Source of the DNA: Roseimicrobium gellanilyticum
GTDB taxonomy: Bacteria > Verrucomicrobiota > Verrucomicrobiia > Verrucomicrobiales > Verrucomicrobiaceae
Assembly: GCF_003315205.1 (NCBI RefSeq)
Contig: NZ_QNRR01000001.1
Location: forward strand, 248,001-312,000
DNA: 64,000 nt
Direction of reading: 5' to 3'
Program-made: the position numbers and the translations under genes
Notes under the pieces: model-generated
Told to the model about the DNA's origin: nothing
What the model saw: the letters and a program-made list of their open reading frames with translations, nothing else
Database searches by the model: none
Part shown: positions 1 through 10,152 of the stretch, one piece after another
Layout: each line of letters opens with the position of its first letter
Position numbering within the stretch: the stretch's first letter is position 1

Positions 1-1251
1 GACCTTTCCGACTTCACGGGACGCATCCAGTGCTACATCAACAAGAAGGAAGTGGGCGACGATGTCTTCGTGCTCATCACCGAGCTGCTCGACATTGGCG
101 ACTGGCTGGGCGTGACGGGCAAGACCTTCGTGACGAAGACGGGAGAGCCCAGTGTGCAGGTGGAAACCATGAGCGTGCAGGGCAAGTCACTGCGCCCGCT
201 GCCGGACAAGTACCACGGTGTGCAAGATCGTGAGATCAAGTACCGCCAGCGCTACCTCGATCTCATTTCAAATCCCCGCAGCCGTGACACGTTTGTGACC
301 CGCAGCCTCATCATTGCGGAAATGCGCCGCTGGATGCAGGATCGTGGTTTCCTGGAAGTGGAGACGCCCATGATGCAGGACGTGCCGGGCGGCGCGGCTG
401 CGAAGCCGTTTGAGACCTTCTTCCATGCGCTGAACCAGCCCATGTATCTGCGTATTGCACCGGAACTCTTCCTGAAGCGCCTGCTCGTGGGCGGCTTTAC
501 AAAGATTTTCGAAATGAACCGGAACTTCCGCAATGAAGGTCTGAGCCGCCGGCACAACCCGGAGTTCACCATGCTGGAGGCCTACTGGGCATTCTCCGAC
601 TTCGAGCAGATGGCGGACCTCGTGGAGAGCCTCGTATGCCACCTTGCGGAGAAGTTCTGCGGCACGCTTCTCATCGAGCACAAGGATGATGAGGGCAATG
701 TGACCCGCACCATCAATCTCGCCCGTCCGTGGAAGCGCACGCCTTTCCGCGATTTGATCCGCGGTGTGGCAGGTGACAACTGGTTCGACCTCACCACGGA
801 TGAGAAGAAGGCCCGCTGTGCCGAACTCGGTGTGGAAGTGAGCCCGCACATGGAGGACTACGAGGTCAGCCAGCAGGTGTTTGAAAAGCTGATTGAAGAG
901 AAGAGCTTCGATCCGCTCTTCGTCACGCATGTGCCGAAGGAACTCGTGCCTCTCGCGAAGCAGAACACCTCCGACGACAGCGTGGTGGATGTGTATGAAC
1001 TCGTGATCAACGGTGTGGAAATCTCACCCGGCTATAGCGAGCTGAATGATCCCATCGTGCAGCGCGATCGCTTGGAGCATCAGGCTGGTGAAGAAACACA
1101 GAAGCTGGATGAAGAGTTCCTCCTCGCCTTGGAATACGGCATGCCCTCCGCTGGCGGCATCGGGATTGGTATTGACCGTCTCGTGATGATGCTCACCGGA
1201 GCGGAGAGCATTCGTGACGTGGTGTTGTTCCCGCAATTGAAGAGGAAGTAA
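1..1251 (+). CDS. lysS: Lysyl-tRNA synthetase, class II (5' truncated by window edge)
   Basis: Charges tRNA-Lys with lysine in the cytoplasm using ATP. The reading frame is open from base 1, so the true start lies outside the window; 416 codons remain. The first residues (DLSDFTGRIQCYI) are the end of the anticodon-binding OB fold. Class II motif 2 is visible as FRNEGLSRRHNPEFTMLEAY near base 525, and motif 3 as GGIGIGIDRLVMMLT near base 1155. The end matches the usual end of bacterial LysRS. A strong hairpin follows 25 bases after the stop. Nothing appears broken. Identity is firm; only the missing N-terminus limits it. Confidence 0.97.
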   Translation, partial: DLSDFTGRIQCYINKKEVGDDVFVLITELLDIGDWLGVTGKTFVTKTGEPSVQVETMSVQGKSLRPLPDKYHGVQDREIKYRQRYLDLISNPRSRDTFVTRSLIIAEMRRWMQDRGFLEVETPMMQDVPGGAAAKPFETFFHALNQPMYLRIAPELFLKRLLVGGFTKIFEMNRNFRNEGLSRRHNPEFTMLEAYWAFSDFEQMADLVESLVCHLAEKFCGTLLIEHKDDEGNVTRTINLARPWKRTPFRDLIRGVAGDNWFDLTTDEKKARCAELGVEVSPHMEDYEVSQQVFEKLIEEKSFDPLFVTHVPKELVPLAKQNTSDDSVVDVYELVINGVEISPGYSELNDPIVQRDRLEHQAGEETQKLDEEFLLALEYGMPSAGGIGIGIDRLVMMLTGAESIRDVVLFPQLKRK

Positions 1252-1276
1252 TCGACGCGAAACTTTTTCGACAAAT

Positions 1277-1308
1277 AAAGGGCGGTCTTCGGAAGGAGAT
1301 CGCCCTTT
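1277..1308 (+). terminator. Hairpin terminator after lysS
   Basis: AAAGGGCG (1277-1284) pairs with CGCCCTTT (1301-1308), and further pairs (two of them G-T wobbles) extend the stem inwards to about 14 bp with a four-base loop. No long T-run follows the right arm, but the arm itself ends in TTT and a T-run lies on the other side, so it could work in both directions. Position right after lysS supports a terminator. Confidence 0.65.
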
Positions 1309-1589
1309 CGTATGTTAGGCACATGTGAGCCCTGGCCTCTGGCCGGCGTGTGTTGTGCAGCGAAGCAGCCGGCCAGGGGCCGGCGCTCCCAGGACCGAAA
1401 GGGCGCGGTTGCGTGTCGTCATCATTTCGTCACGCAGAAATCATCCAAGAAGGATCATATGTCCCCGTAGTGCCCATGAGCGCGGTTTTCCAGTACTTGC
1501 CAAAAACCGCGTGATCCTGATAGCCTTCCCAGAATTTACGGTCGGTTTACACAACGGGCCGGGTGTTTCCGCTACGCTTCCCCCACGCT
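1309..1589. other. Intergenic region between lysS and the giant-protein operon
   Basis: About 280 bases with no convincing gene. A short plus-strand frame through it (from 1325) has no family resemblance, runs into the next gene in another frame, and is not supported. It holds a GC-rich inverted repeat (1334-1381) and presumably the promoter of the downstream operon. The best -35-like hexamer is TTGCCA at 1497-1502, but its -10 partner (TAGCCT) is poor, so I do not call a promoter. Confidence 0.5.
1334..1381. repeat. GC-rich inverted repeat, REP-like
   Basis: GGCCTCTGGCCGGC (1334-1347) is mirrored by GCCGGCCAGGGGCC (1368-1381) with one mismatch and a 20-base loop. It resembles short dispersed palindromes of bacterial intergenic DNA, but no second copy is in this window, so its repeat status is a guess. 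Confidence 0.35.
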
Positions 1590-4500
1590 ATGATTCGCCG
1601 TCGCCTTTTCGTCATTGTAGCATCCCTGTTGAGTTTTGCTCTTGCGGTTCAATCGCAGACTGCTGCTCCCGCCACGCCGGCACCGGTGCCTGTCCCAGCC
1701 GTGCCAGCCTCCCCTCCGGTACCGACGGTAGTCGCTCCAGATGCGCCGCCTCCTTCCGTGCCGCCGGTGACGGTGCCTGAACGTCCTCGTATCAGTCCTC
1801 CTCCCGTGGACACGCCACCGGTACCAGTTCCGGTGCCTGTGAGGCCATCCAGTTCCCCTCCGGGGCGTCGGCTGAATACCGCGCCACCTTTGTCAACACC
1901 GCCCGCAAGTGCTCCCACCTCTCCCATGCCCGTGGTGCGTGAACGCGAGCGTACCATCTATGTGCCCTATGAGGAGCTGGAAAAGGTTTTCACCGATGAC
2001 GGCAAGGGGGTTTTCCTTCCCTATAAAGAGTTCCTGGAACTCTGGCAGGAACTGAATCTCAAACGTGCCAAGGATGAGACCAAGCCGCCTCAAGAAGGTG
2101 TGGTGTCCCGTGCCGAATATACCGGTATCGTGGAAGGTGAGGTGCTTACCATTGATGCGAAGATCACGGTGGAGTCCTTTAAGGAAGGATGGCTTACCAT
2201 CCCGCTGTCTCGAGGTGGAATTCTCCCGGGCGTGACGGATGTCGATGCAGGAAATGCTACGCTGTCGAATAAACCTGATGGCTACGATTTGATTGTCCCT
2301 GACAAGGGCGTGTATGAACTCAAGATGAAGCTGCACGCGAGCATTGGCCGCAGTGGAGGCAAGTCGCGGCTGAACCTCACGCTGCCTTCTGCGGCGGTGT
2401 CACGATTCACGGCGACCGTGCCGGGCAGTGGATGGGAGTTCGAAGTCAATCCTTCCGCCGCATTCACGTCGCGTCCCGCGGGGGAGAAGACGGAGTTGTC
2501 CTTCTTCTTCGGCAGCGGATCCCGCTTTGAGATCGCCTGGAGCAAGCCGGAGGCCGCTGTGGCCTTGAAGCCGCTGATCCTCGCTTCCAACAAGGTGACC
2601 AGTGAAGTGCGTGGTGGGTCCCTCGCGACAACCGCTGCCATCGACCTGCGCATCCTGCGTGCGCCGGTGAGTGAGTTTGTCATCAGCGTGCCCGCAGGGC
2701 AGTCCGTACTCTCCGTGACGGGGGATGATGTGAAGGAGTGGAAGCTCGATGGTGCGGACACACCTGCTGGCGGTGCGGCACAGAAGCTGACGATTGTGCT
2801 CAATGAAGCTGCCAAGGAGAAGTGGTCAGGAACGGTGTCCCTGGAGGTCCCGCTGCCCAAGCTTCCAGCAGATGCTCCCGTGCCGCTCATTCAAATCACC
2901 GGTGCCGCGCAGGATCGCGGCGATCTCACCGTGGTGGCTGAGCCGCAACTCGATGTGATTCCGAAGGCGGGCGAGGGGCTCATCCAGCAGACGGCTGCAG
3001 GAGATGCTGCGGCAGGTCTGGTGAATGTGTCTGCCTACCGTTACCTGAAGCATCCCGCGCAGCTCTCGCTGAACGTGAGCGAAGCCAAGGCGCAGGTGGA
3101 CGTGGAGAGCCTCACCACCTTCACCGTGGAGCGCGACCGCAGCCGGTTGGAGACAAACTTCCAATACCAGGTGCGCCGCGTGGGCATCTTTGATGCGAGA
3201 ATCCAGCTTCCCGCGGGATGGACCGGTTGGGAAGTGGTGGGAATAAATGCAGATGCCTGGGCCGTGGAGAAGAACGGAAACGTCGAGGTGCTGGCGATGA
3301 AGTTCCCCAAGCAGACACTCGGCGCGGCGAGCCTCACCTTGCGTGGACAGCAACTCCGCGCGAATCCCACCGACGACGTGACGGTACCGGTCTTCACTCC
3401 GCAGAACGTGGCGCGCCATGATGCGAAAATTGGCGTCTCCGTGCACTCCAGCCTGGAAGTGAACACCAAGGATCGTGGCTCACTCAGCCTGGAAGATGTG
3501 AATGCGTTGAGGGCGGTGATTGTCCCGAATGCGCCGCCTGATCCGTTTCGACCTGGCCAGCAAATCTCTCAACAGCAGACTCTGGTCGCACCCATCGAAG
3601 TGATGCTGGCCTTCCGCCATCGCGATGCGGTGCACACGCCCGCGACGCTTTCCTTCAAGCCCCGCCCGCCCCAGGTGAATGTGCAGGTCCTGACCCTGAC
3701 ACAGGTGAAGGAGCAGTCCACGCTGCACCAGTGGGAGTTGGTCTTCGATGTGGGCTATGCAGCCATCGACAAGTTCATCCTTGCCGTGCCGAAGGCCGTC
3801 GCAGGAGACATCCGCCTGGTGGATCCCCAGGTGAAGGAGATCCGCAAGGACTACCAGCCGCCCGCGAATCCCGCCCAACCCCCGTTGCCGAATGCGGAAA
3901 ATTATGCGCTGTGGGAAGTGGTGTTGCGCAATGAACACATGGGACAGTTTGCCCTGTCCCTCAGTCACGAGCAGCCGGGCACGGGGGCTCAGACAGCCAC
4001 GGTGGAACTCTTGCAGGTGCATGTGCCGGGAGCCTTTCAGGAGACAGGACAGGTCGCCGTGCTCAAGGATGACAATCTTGAAATCGTGAAGGCCACCGCA
4101 GACAGCATGGAGGAGATCGATCCTCGTGAATTGAGCGGGAGCTTGCAGCGTTCGGGAGTGTTCCTCGCCTACAAGTACAAGGCGCAACCGCTGGGCTTGA
4201 AGCTGGAAATTGCACGCAATGCCTACATCAGTGTGCCACAAGCGGTCATCACGCATGCAGTGCTCACCTCCGCCGTAGCCACGGATCGTGCGCAGACTAC
4301 GGAGGCGATCTACTGGGTGAAGAACAATGCCCAGCAGTTCCTTACCGTGAAGCTGCCGAAGACCGCGCGCTTGGTGAGTGATGTCTTCGTGAATGGCCAG
4401 ACGCAGCAGCCCATGAAGCGTGAAGGTGCGGATGATCTGCTGATTCGTCTGCCCTCGGATGCCGCTTCACGGCGTGCGGCCTTCCCCGTGCGTTTCGTTT

Positions 4501-5390
4501 ATGAAGTGCCCAGCGAGGAGGCCGGGAAAAAGATGGGCTGGTGGGGCGGTATTCACATCGAGCCTCCGACCCTGTTGGACGTGACGAAAGTGCTGGAGGC
4601 TCATCACGCCCTCTATCTGCCGGAGAGTCATGACTACACGGCGTTCAAGGGAGCGATGACCTTGAGCGTGCGCGATCGCGGCTGGGCGCGCTTCCGCGGC
4701 ATGGTGAATGCGCTGGTCCCTGCGTTCGGTCCCACCTTCACGCAGAGTCAGGGAGATTGGAATACGGTGCCCTCCATACCTGCGGATCAAAAGGCAGCCT
4801 TCGACTTCCAGGTGCCTGCGCAAGGACGCAACGTGGTGCTGCATCGTCTGGGCGAGCCAGCGGCCATTGACGTCTCGTTCCGTTCACGTGGCTTCTCCTA
4901 TTTCCTGGAGGGTGTGGTGTTCTTTGTGGTGCTTGCCCTCGGTGTCGCCAGATGGAAGGCGCCGCTGCGCACGAAGTTCCGTTACCTGCTCATCTTTGGT
5001 CTCGGCGGCATTTTGCTCACAGGCATCCTCAGTCCGGCGAATGGCCAGGTGGTCAAGGGATCCGTATTCGCCGCCGGCATCATGGCGCTGGCATGGACGG
5101 TTTGTGGATTCTTCCGTGGAGTAAAGAACTGGATGCAGCGTCCCAAGCATCGTCCTCCGCCTTACGGCGGCAGTGGCGGAGCGCCGCGTTCCGGTCCGCC
5201 ACCGCAGCCTGAACGGCCTGACCTTGCTCAAGCAAAGGTCCCGGTGCCCCCTGCGCCAGATGCCACCGCTGTGCCCGGCCCGTCACAGCCACCGTCCGAG
5301 GCACCGCCTGCTTCCGCTTCCGGCATCGAATTCCCCAACGTGGAGACACCTGATGCCCCGAAAGGTGGCAGTGGCTACGAGGTGAAGTGA
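1590..5390 (+). CDS. Giant periplasmic protein 1 of a three-gene paralogous operon, function unknown
   Basis: 1266 aa, no function recognised. ATG 1590 gives a clean signal peptide (MIRRRLFVIVASLLSFALAV). A proline-rich stretch of about 100 residues follows, then the anchor motif IYVPYEELEKVF...VFLPYKEFLELW (about residues 121-150), then roughly 900 residues of predicted beta-rich sequence. A segment with QFLTVKLPKTARLV (about 909-922) recurs in the next two proteins. Near the C-terminus are three hydrophobic helices (about 1102-1175) and a proline-rich tail. The likely topology is a periplasmic ectodomain anchored in the inner membrane. It sits first in a tightly packed operon with two paralogues (1-base gap, then a 4-base overlap). 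I recall the VFLPY motif from Planctomycetes and Verrucomicrobia, but know of no assigned role. Confidence 0.88.
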   Translation: MIRRRLFVIVASLLSFALAVQSQTAAPATPAPVPVPAVPASPPVPTVVAPDAPPPSVPPVTVPERPRISPPPVDTPPVPVPVPVRPSSSPPGRRLNTAPPLSTPPASAPTSPMPVVRERERTIYVPYEELEKVFTDDGKGVFLPYKEFLELWQELNLKRAKDETKPPQEGVVSRAEYTGIVEGEVLTIDAKITVESFKEGWLTIPLSRGGILPGVTDVDAGNATLSNKPDGYDLIVPDKGVYELKMKLHASIGRSGGKSRLNLTLPSAAVSRFTATVPGSGWEFEVNPSAAFTSRPAGEKTELSFFFGSGSRFEIAWSKPEAAVALKPLILASNKVTSEVRGGSLATTAAIDLRILRAPVSEFVISVPAGQSVLSVTGDDVKEWKLDGADTPAGGAAQKLTIVLNEAAKEKWSGTVSLEVPLPKLPADAPVPLIQITGAAQDRGDLTVVAEPQLDVIPKAGEGLIQQTAAGDAAAGLVNVSAYRYLKHPAQLSLNVSEAKAQVDVESLTTFTVERDRSRLETNFQYQVRRVGIFDARIQLPAGWTGWEVVGINADAWAVEKNGNVEVLAMKFPKQTLGAASLTLRGQQLRANPTDDVTVPVFTPQNVARHDAKIGVSVHSSLEVNTKDRGSLSLEDVNALRAVIVPNAPPDPFRPGQQISQQQTLVAPIEVMLAFRHRDAVHTPATLSFKPRPPQVNVQVLTLTQVKEQSTLHQWELVFDVGYAAIDKFILAVPKAVAGDIRLVDPQVKEIRKDYQPPANPAQPPLPNAENYALWEVVLRNEHMGQFALSLSHEQPGTGAQTATVELLQVHVPGAFQETGQVAVLKDDNLEIVKATADSMEEIDPRELSGSLQRSGVFLAYKYKAQPLGLKLEIARNAYISVPQAVITHAVLTSAVATDRAQTTEAIYWVKNNAQQFLTVKLPKTARLVSDVFVNGQTQQPMKREGADDLLIRLPSDAASRRAAFPVRFVYEVPSEEAGKKMGWWGGIHIEPPTLLDVTKVLEAHHALYLPESHDYTAFKGAMTLSVRDRGWARFRGMVNALVPAFGPTFTQSQGDWNTVPSIPADQKAAFDFQVPAQGRNVVLHRLGEPAAIDVSFRSRGFSYFLEGVVFFVVLALGVARWKAPLRTKFRYLLIFGLGGILLTGILSPANGQVVKGSVFAAGIMALAWTVCGFFRGVKNWMQRPKHRPPPYGGSGGAPRSGPPPQPERPDLAQAKVPVPPAPDATAVPGPSQPPSEAPPASASGIEFPNVETPDAPKGGSGYEVK

Positions 5391-5391
5391 G

Positions 5392-8300
5392 TTGAAACCC
5401 ACCAGGCCTGCCATGGGACGACACTTCACCTTCACCGGAGGCACGCTCGCGCGTGCTACGCTCGCATGCAGCGTGCTCCTTGCCGCGCCCTTGTGCGCTG
5501 AGGATACTGCGAACCAGACTCCACCAGCGCCTGCACCCACACGCCACGAGGTCTGGGTTCCCACCAAGCACCTCAAGGAGGTGCTGAAGAAGCACCCGAA
5601 TGCCGTGGTGCTGGATCGCATGCAGTATGAGGCGCTTATTCGTGATGCCGGGAGGGTGGGGCCTCTCAAGGATCAAGAGGCACCCATCAGTGCGGTCATC
5701 GAAGAGGTGAAGGTCACGGCCCGGGTGCCTGCAGGGATGACGATGGCCACGATCACCTACGAGTTCCGCATTCGGAATTTGAGGGAGGGATGGAGCGCCA
5801 TCACCGTGCCATTCGCCCTTGGCGGGATTGCGGGCGGCACGGCTTTGCCGTCGTCGCCAGCGTCATCCACGTTGCGCGATGTCATGCTTACCGACATGTC
5901 GGCGGAAAAACCAATCATGGTAACCGCGGATGAGAATGCGTGGAAGACCACGGTGCTCTCCCAGGGAAGTGGCAGGCACGTGCTGCGTTTGGTGTTTGCC
6001 GCTCCTGTATCAGCGAAGGACGGAACGCTCGGCATCTATGGCCCCGGGTTGACTGAAGTGATCTGGAAAGAGGGAACGAAGGGCAAACAACCCGCCGGCC
6101 CTGTGCCATCAGTCCCAGTGCGTCTGGAGTTGCCTGAAGGATGGAGACCCTCGTCCACGAATCCTGCCACTCAACTGGACGATGGTGCCTGGCTTGTTTC
6201 ATCCGGCACACAGTTTTGGAGCGCGCCTGCCAGGAATGCCGCACAACCGTTTCCCATGGTGAAAGTTGAGTGGGAAGCGGTGGCCGGTGTTGCCAAGGGT
6301 GATGATTCCGTCATCCAATCACAGGGCTCCACGCTCTACAGCGTCTCAGGTGATCGTGTGGCCGTCATTGCCATGCTGGGATGGTCGGGAACACAGCCGC
6401 GCGCGACCGAGACGCTTCGGGTTGCCCTGCCGAAGAATGCACAGGTCCTGCGAGCCAGCACGCTCGGCCCTGCGATGGATGCCACGGCGTGGAAACCCGT
6501 GGATGGAGGTGTGGAATTCCAATCACCTGTAGTGGCGAAGAGCAGCGGAAAGGTGTTGGTTGAATTTGAGGCGCCATGGGGTGTTGCCTCCGGTGCCGTG
6601 CAGCCGCTGGAGTTGCCAGTAGCGCGCGTGGAAGGCGCGGTGACCACCCGGTGGGACCTCGCCATTCTGGCGGAGCCGGATATCGGAGTGCGTCTCGCGA
6701 AGCTCCTGCCGACTGCGAGGCCCGTGACGGAGCTCGACAAACAGACGCTTCGCTCGCTGGCCCAGGGAGCGACGAAGGGCGTCGGCGTAGGTGCCCAGCT
6801 TCAGGCTGAGTCGCAGCGGGATCTTTTTGCTCACCCACGTTTCCTTGGCGCGTTCAGTTTCGATACGCCACCCGACCAGGCCGTGGTGGAGGTGCAGGCC
6901 GTGCCGGATCGCTTCAGCGTGGACGCAGATGCACTCGTGGAGGTGACCTCGCATGAAGTCGGGGTATTGCGTACCCTGGTGTTTCACGGGGAGGCAGGCA
7001 GCACCTCGCGCGCGGTGATCACACTGCCGGACACGGAAGTGTTTCTCGAAGTGCCCGTGACCTCCGGTGAGCAGGTGCTGTGGAAGCAGGTGGGCCGAGA
7101 TATCGAAGTGACGTGGCCCAAGGGCCTGGCCAAAGGAGGGCAGACCTCCATGACAGTGCGCACGCGGCGTGACATTCCACCGCAGGCCGCAGATGGAACT
7201 GCTGCGGAAAAGATGGTCATCGCCAGCATTCCTGTTTCAGGCGCCAGTCGTGTGTCTGGCTACGCCGCGTTGAAGTTTGACGAGTCGTGGAAGGTCAATG
7301 TCACGGATGTCACCGGTCTTGAGACTCGTGACGCGAGGGCCACTCCCGTGCGCGGTCGCATGGCGTGGTTTGGGTTGAAGGAATGGAAGCTCGGCTTTGA
7401 TTTGAGCCGCCGGGCTCCGGTGCATGATGCCACCGTCACTGCGTATGCCCTGCCTCGTGCGAAGCAGGTGGAGATTGAGGGGCAGATTGCGCTCAGTGTT
7501 TCCGGTGCGCCACTACGCAAGTTCCAGGTGAAGCTGCCAGTGGCCATCGCTCCGCTGCTGCGAGTGACCTCTCCACTCGTGGGCGAGCAGTCACTGGATA
7601 CTGCCGCGGGAGTCTGGACGCTTTCCTTGGGGCGTGAACTTATCGGCACGGCCAACGTTCGGTTCCGCATGAGCTTGCCTGCGGACAGTGCTGCGGAAGG
7701 TTCGCGCGAAGGCACCCTCACTGCAGCGCTGCCAGATATTACCCTCCCTGGAGCGCGACGCACGGCGGGACGTTGGGTGGTGGAGGCGAATACGGACACG
7801 GAGCTGGCCTTCACCACGCGTGGGGTGCAGCCGCTGGATTCACGGCGTCCGCCTGTGGTGGAGGGCTATGCGCCGCAGCATCGCATCATCGCCGCGTACA
7901 GCCATGGGGGAGGGGAGCATGAGATTCGCCTCACCGCCACACGGCATGACGCGGCATCCCTCGCGGGCATGGTATTGATTCACCTGCGCATGACCAGTGT
8001 GCTCGGGCAGGATGGCTCCGCTCGTCACGAGGCCATCTTTACACTCCGCCACAACGGGCGGCAATTCGCCACCATCCGCCTTCCGGACGGTGTGGATCTG
8101 CTCAGTACCATGGTGGATGGCAAGGTCGTGAAGCCCGTGAAAGCAGGCGCGAATGAGGTGCGACTGCCGCTGAGTTCTCGCATCGGCGACTCCGCACCCA
8201 TCGAGGTGAAAGTGATTTATGATACACCTTCCGGTGCGTGGGGAGGCAGTGGCAAGGTGGCGCTCACTCCGCCGACCCTCGGCGATGAAGTGCCGGTGAT

Positions 8301-10152
8301 GGAAACCCAGTGGAAGGTCTATAGTCCCGATGGGTTCACCCTGGCGCATGATGGCAGTGGACTGGAAGAGGACGAAAAGGTCGACTCAGCGAGGCCCCGT
8401 GGGCTCTGGAAGAGCCTGTTTGGTGGTTTCTCCTTCGCCAATGAAAGGGAATGGAAATCGCAGATGGACTTTCTTCCCGGCGGAGTACCGGCGGCGGCGA
8501 CTGTCCAGCAACAAGAAGACATCCGTTCCATCGTTGAGCGGTTGAACCGGATCGTCCTGCGGGAGGTTAAATTTCAGGGGGCAGGCTTGGAAGACGCTCT
8601 GGAGTACTTGCGCATCAAGGCAGGACAAGCGGGCGCGTCAGGAGGCGTGAACATGATCGTCAAACCCGGGACGTCACCCACATCTGCGACCATCTCCTTG
8701 GACCTCAAGGATGTTCCGTTTCTTGAAGCCCTGCGTTACGTCACGGAACTGTCTGGCACGAAGTATCAAATCAATCCCTCCCCTGGTCCGGGTATGCCTG
8801 GGGCCATTGTTATTGTGCCCATGGCGGATGCAACGACTGACCTGCATGTCCAGCAGTTCAAGCTTCCGCTGGCCCAGATGCTGGCACTGAAAGAACGAAC
8901 GCCCAGTGGGGGTGCGGTGCCGGGCACTGCGGACCCTTTTGCCACCGGGCGCGAAGTCACGGCGTCTGACATGGACATTCTGAAAGCTCAGGGCATCGCA
9001 TTCCCTCAGGGCTCCATGGTCCGCTATGATCGCGATTCGCAAACGTTGGTCATCAGTAATACCAAGCCCAATCTCGACCTTGTCGATCGCCTGGTGTCGA
9101 GTCTGAAGCCTGAGGACGATTTCGCGGATCCCATGGTAAACCTCAATGAGCCCGCCGTAGGGTTCGGCAAGGTCCATGGGGGGATGGACTACAATTTGGA
9201 GAAGATGTCCAAGCTGATCTTCCCGAAGGTGCAGTTTAACAACACATCGATCGAGGAGGCCATTGAGTTTCTTCGCATCAAGAGCAGAGACGTCGACCAT
9301 ATGGAGCGCGATCCTTCCAAGAAGGGCGTCAATCTCATTATCAAACCCGGTGCTGCACCATCCACTGCGACAATCTCCCTGGATCTCACGGACGTTCCGA
9401 TGTCGGAGGCGCTGCGCTATGTGACGGAACTTGGCGGCATGAAGTACAAGGTGGAGCCCTTTGCAGTCGTGGTGGTGCCCATCACGGATGTGGCTACTGA
9501 GATGTATACGCGGACTTTCAGGGCACCGCCGTCCCTCTGGAGTAGTGCCGAAGGTTCCGGACTTTCATCCCGGGCGACGGCCAAGGAGCAACTGGCATCC
9601 ATGGGCATTCCTTTCCCGGAAGGCTCATCTGCGGTGTTCCTCCCTGCGACGAGTCAGTTGATTGTGCGCAACACCCAGCCCTCTCTTGATCTGATTGAAT
9701 CTTATACGGACGGATTGATGGTGGTCGCCGCCACTGAACGGAGGAATGCGTCGCTGGCACGCGCGAAGTCTGGCCAGGTGCCTCTGGAGTTGGAGCTGCC
9801 CATGGCCGGTCAGGTTCTGTCCCTGGCTGGTCAGCAACGGCCGAAGGAACTCACGTTGCGCTATCTTTCATGGGAGAGGCAGATGGCACGTACGAGCCTG
9901 CTGGTGTTGCTGGGCATCGCAGTGTTCTGGACACTGGGAAGAGACCGGGTTTGGCTGACCACATTTGTGGCGGTGCTCCTGCTCACTTGTGTCCCGGTGC
10001 TTCTCCTGCCGTCGTGGAGTCTCACTTGCCATGCGCTCCTGACCGGCTGGTTACTGGCGCTGGGGGTGTGGCTGCTGTGGAAAGTGGCGTGTTGGTGGAA
10101 GCGAAGAACGGAAGTGACTGCAAATGCAAATGGCGGGGAGGTGGTGGCATGA
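5392..10152 (+). CDS. Giant periplasmic protein 2 with two STN-like repeats, function unknown
   Basis: 1586 aa, paralogous to both neighbours. I chose TTG 5392 because GAGG lies 9 bases upstream; the in-frame ATG at 5413 is an alternative and keeps the signal peptide (ATLACSVLLAAPLCA). The anchor motif reads VWVPTKHLKEVLKK near residue 60. The shared QFATIRLPDGVDLL segment lies near 890. Two tandem modules of about 230 residues (about 1045-1260 and 1276-1450) each contain an STN/secretin-N-like unit: a conserved ALRYVTEL helix preceded by ATISLDLKDVP or ATISLDLTDVP. Hydrophobic helices at about 1500-1575 anchor the C-terminus. STN domains occur in secretins and TonB-dependent receptors, which hints at a role in an envelope complex; that is inference. 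Confidence 0.87.
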   Translation: MKPTRPAMGRHFTFTGGTLARATLACSVLLAAPLCAEDTANQTPPAPAPTRHEVWVPTKHLKEVLKKHPNAVVLDRMQYEALIRDAGRVGPLKDQEAPISAVIEEVKVTARVPAGMTMATITYEFRIRNLREGWSAITVPFALGGIAGGTALPSSPASSTLRDVMLTDMSAEKPIMVTADENAWKTTVLSQGSGRHVLRLVFAAPVSAKDGTLGIYGPGLTEVIWKEGTKGKQPAGPVPSVPVRLELPEGWRPSSTNPATQLDDGAWLVSSGTQFWSAPARNAAQPFPMVKVEWEAVAGVAKGDDSVIQSQGSTLYSVSGDRVAVIAMLGWSGTQPRATETLRVALPKNAQVLRASTLGPAMDATAWKPVDGGVEFQSPVVAKSSGKVLVEFEAPWGVASGAVQPLELPVARVEGAVTTRWDLAILAEPDIGVRLAKLLPTARPVTELDKQTLRSLAQGATKGVGVGAQLQAESQRDLFAHPRFLGAFSFDTPPDQAVVEVQAVPDRFSVDADALVEVTSHEVGVLRTLVFHGEAGSTSRAVITLPDTEVFLEVPVTSGEQVLWKQVGRDIEVTWPKGLAKGGQTSMTVRTRRDIPPQAADGTAAEKMVIASIPVSGASRVSGYAALKFDESWKVNVTDVTGLETRDARATPVRGRMAWFGLKEWKLGFDLSRRAPVHDATVTAYALPRAKQVEIEGQIALSVSGAPLRKFQVKLPVAIAPLLRVTSPLVGEQSLDTAAGVWTLSLGRELIGTANVRFRMSLPADSAAEGSREGTLTAALPDITLPGARRTAGRWVVEANTDTELAFTTRGVQPLDSRRPPVVEGYAPQHRIIAAYSHGGGEHEIRLTATRHDAASLAGMVLIHLRMTSVLGQDGSARHEAIFTLRHNGRQFATIRLPDGVDLLSTMVDGKVVKPVKAGANEVRLPLSSRIGDSAPIEVKVIYDTPSGAWGGSGKVALTPPTLGDEVPVMETQWKVYSPDGFTLAHDGSGLEEDEKVDSARPRGLWKSLFGGFSFANEREWKSQMDFLPGGVPAAATVQQQEDIRSIVERLNRIVLREVKFQGAGLEDALEYLRIKAGQAGASGGVNMIVKPGTSPTSATISLDLKDVPFLEALRYVTELSGTKYQINPSPGPGMPGAIVIVPMADATTDLHVQQFKLPLAQMLALKERTPSGGAVPGTADPFATGREVTASDMDILKAQGIAFPQGSMVRYDRDSQTLVISNTKPNLDLVDRLVSSLKPEDDFADPMVNLNEPAVGFGKVHGGMDYNLEKMSKLIFPKVQFNNTSIEEAIEFLRIKSRDVDHMERDPSKKGVNLIIKPGAAPSTATISLDLTDVPMSEALRYVTELGGMKYKVEPFAVVVVPITDVATEMYTRTFRAPPSLWSSAEGSGLSSRATAKEQLASMGIPFPEGSSAVFLPATSQLIVRNTQPSLDLIESYTDGLMVVAATERRNASLARAKSGQVPLELELPMAGQVLSLAGQQRPKELTLRYLSWERQMARTSLLVLLGIAVFWTLGRDRVWLTTFVAVLLLTCVPVLLLPSWSLTCHALLTGWLLALGVWLLWKVACWWKRRTEVTANANGGEVVA

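Noticed and set aside
1325-1780. Plus-strand open frame of 151 codons before giant protein 1
   Set aside because: It begins in a GC-rich palindrome, overlaps the signal peptide region of the real gene in another frame, and shows no protein-like pattern.
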